Positions 63,250 to 64,000 of a DNA stretch of 64,000 nt are shown one piece after another. This stretch comes from JAFDXJ01 sp039811225 (GTDB taxonomy: Bacteria; Bacteroidota; Bacteroidia; Chitinophagales; Chitinophagaceae). Made by a program: the position numbers and the translations under genes. A model generated the notes under the pieces. It did not search any database. It saw only the letters and a program-made list of their open reading frames with translations, and was not told the origin of the DNA. Numbering within the stretch: the stretch's first letter is position 1; every line of letters begins with the position of its first letter. The stretch lies in NCBI GenBank assembly GCA_039811225.1, contig JBDHYG010000001.1, positions 186,001-250,000 on the forward strand, given 5' to 3'.

Positions 63250-64000
63250 TTGATACCTTTTCATTTTCCCCGCCAAAAAAATAAATGCCGGTATGTGCTC
63301 GCTGCAGATATGGGCGGCACCAAGGTCAATATCGGCCTCTTCCATATCGTATCTCAAAAACCGGTCCTCCTTTATAAAGCAAAATATCCAACAGCCGATT
63401 TTAACCAGTTCTCGGAAATACTCAAAAAGTTTTATAAACAATTTGATGCACCGCAACCGGATAGTATTTGCATAGGTATTGCAGGCCCGATATTAAATGG
63501 TTGTGCAAAATTTACCAACCTCCATTGGCAGGTCTCTGAAAAAGAAATCCGGCAAAAAACTGGTGTCAAAAAAGTAGCGCTTATCAACGATCTGCAAGCC
63601 ACTGCGTATGGTCTTTCGCAGTTAACTAAAAAAGACCTGTTTCACTTGCGGCGCCCGGCCAAATCAACAACCGGAAATATGGTTTTCGTGGCGCCAGGTA
63701 CCGGCTTGGGTATTTCTGCATTGCATTTTTCCAATCATACATTTACACCCTTGGCATCAGAAGGTGGCCATAGCGAATTTGCCCCTCGTTCCGGGGATGA
63801 CCTCCTGCTTTATCAATTCCTGAAAAGAAAAAAGAAAATCGTGAGTTGGGAGCATGTTGTTTCCGGCCAGGGTATTGAAAACATTTATGCCTACCTGCAC
63901 CAGGTAAAAAAAATGAAAGAACCTGCTTACCTCACTGCTGCTTTCCAAAAGGAAGATCGGGCTGCTGTAATTAGTCAACATGCTTTGCAAAAGGGTCCTG
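63250..64000 (+). CDS. glk: Glucokinase (partial, runs off the window)
   Basis: The frame containing GCA GAT ATG GGC GGC ACC AAG reads VLAADMGGTKVNIGLF and is open to the window edge, so the C-terminus is missing. No ATG is in frame upstream, and TTG at 63250 is the only usable start seen. KVALINDLQATAYG near residue 115 has the catalytic Asn-Asp, FVAPGTGLGISAL near residue 145 the ATP-binding loop, and SEGGHSEFAPRS the glucose-binding Glu-His block. This matches the glucokinase family (PF02685). It phosphorylates glucose for glycolysis. The start is uncertain. Confidence 0.8.
   Translation, partial: MIPFHFPRQKNKCRYVLAADMGGTKVNIGLFHIVSQKPVLLYKAKYPTADFNQFSEILKKFYKQFDAPQPDSICIGIAGPILNGCAKFTNLHWQVSEKEIRQKTGVKKVALINDLQATAYGLSQLTKKDLFHLRRPAKSTTGNMVFVAPGTGLGISALHFSNHTFTPLASEGGHSEFAPRSGDDLLLYQFLKRKKKIVSWEHVVSGQGIENIYAYLHQVKKMKEPAYLTAAFQKEDRAAVISQHALQKGP

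Overview
The window looks like a chromosomal segment of a Bacteroidota bacterium, most likely of the Chitinophagaceae/Chitinophagales. The signs are promoter elements of the Bacteroidota form TAnnTTTG, extracellular proteins ending in type IX secretion (T9SS) sorting domains, a reg_prop/Y_Y_Y sensor kinase, and AT-rich gene spacing. It is mostly core and housekeeping DNA. No insertion sequence, prophage or CRISPR array was found.

Region 1 (1-8.6 kb, minus strand) is the end of an exopolysaccharide locus: a Wza-type export lipoprotein, a Wzc-type co-polymerase/tyrosine kinase with a Tyr/Gly tail, two sulfotransferases and a Wzx-type flippase cut by the window edge. An SGNH/MBOAT acyltransferase pair lies just upstream. 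The polymer is probably sulfated and O-acylated. Region 2 (8.7-19.6 kb) is housekeeping: nth, a DivIC/FtsB-like protein, eno, argS, RlpA, a VanX-type dipeptidase, efp-accB-accC and an RRM protein. A probable orphan small RNA sits between the dipeptidase gene and accC.

Region 3 (19.6-25.9 kb) is the most coherent regulatory unit. A Crp/Fnr-type regulator lies between a tnaA-tpl (tryptophanase, tyrosine phenol-lyase) operon and a five-gene cluster of small sulfur- or redox-type proteins (two small membrane proteins, OsmC, DUF6132-like, rhodanese). Both flanking units carry the same palindrome, ATGAT-N4-ATCAT, at the same distance (about -41) from a -7 element. The tnaA leader also contains a tiny ORF with one Trp codon followed by a small hairpin and T-run, which could be a TnaC-like attenuator.

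Region 4 (25.9-43.6 kb) holds recR, an Ig-like lipoprotein, a UvrD-like helicase fused to an iron-sulfur nuclease, tRNA-Arg(CCT), hydrolases, an AsmA-like protein, an orphan ParA, uvrB, murA (with Asp in place of the fosfomycin-target Cys) and a nitroreductase. Region 5 (43.6-44.9 kb) is a compound repeat locus. Two arrays built on the 16-bp motif ATCTGTGCATCTGTGG, both with the same forward / about 70-bp spacer / reverse layout, flank a GxxExxY-family gene with a PD-(D/E)XK-like signature. This is the best candidate here for an undescribed repeat-associated system.

Region 6 (44.9-64 kb) has two T9SS-exported YadA-head/endosialidase-chaperone proteins, a LuxR-type two-component system, gmk, an SDR, a glycosyltransferase, lysS, an L,D-transpeptidase-like protein, a T9SS-exported glucose/sorbosone dehydrogenase-like protein and a truncated glucokinase.
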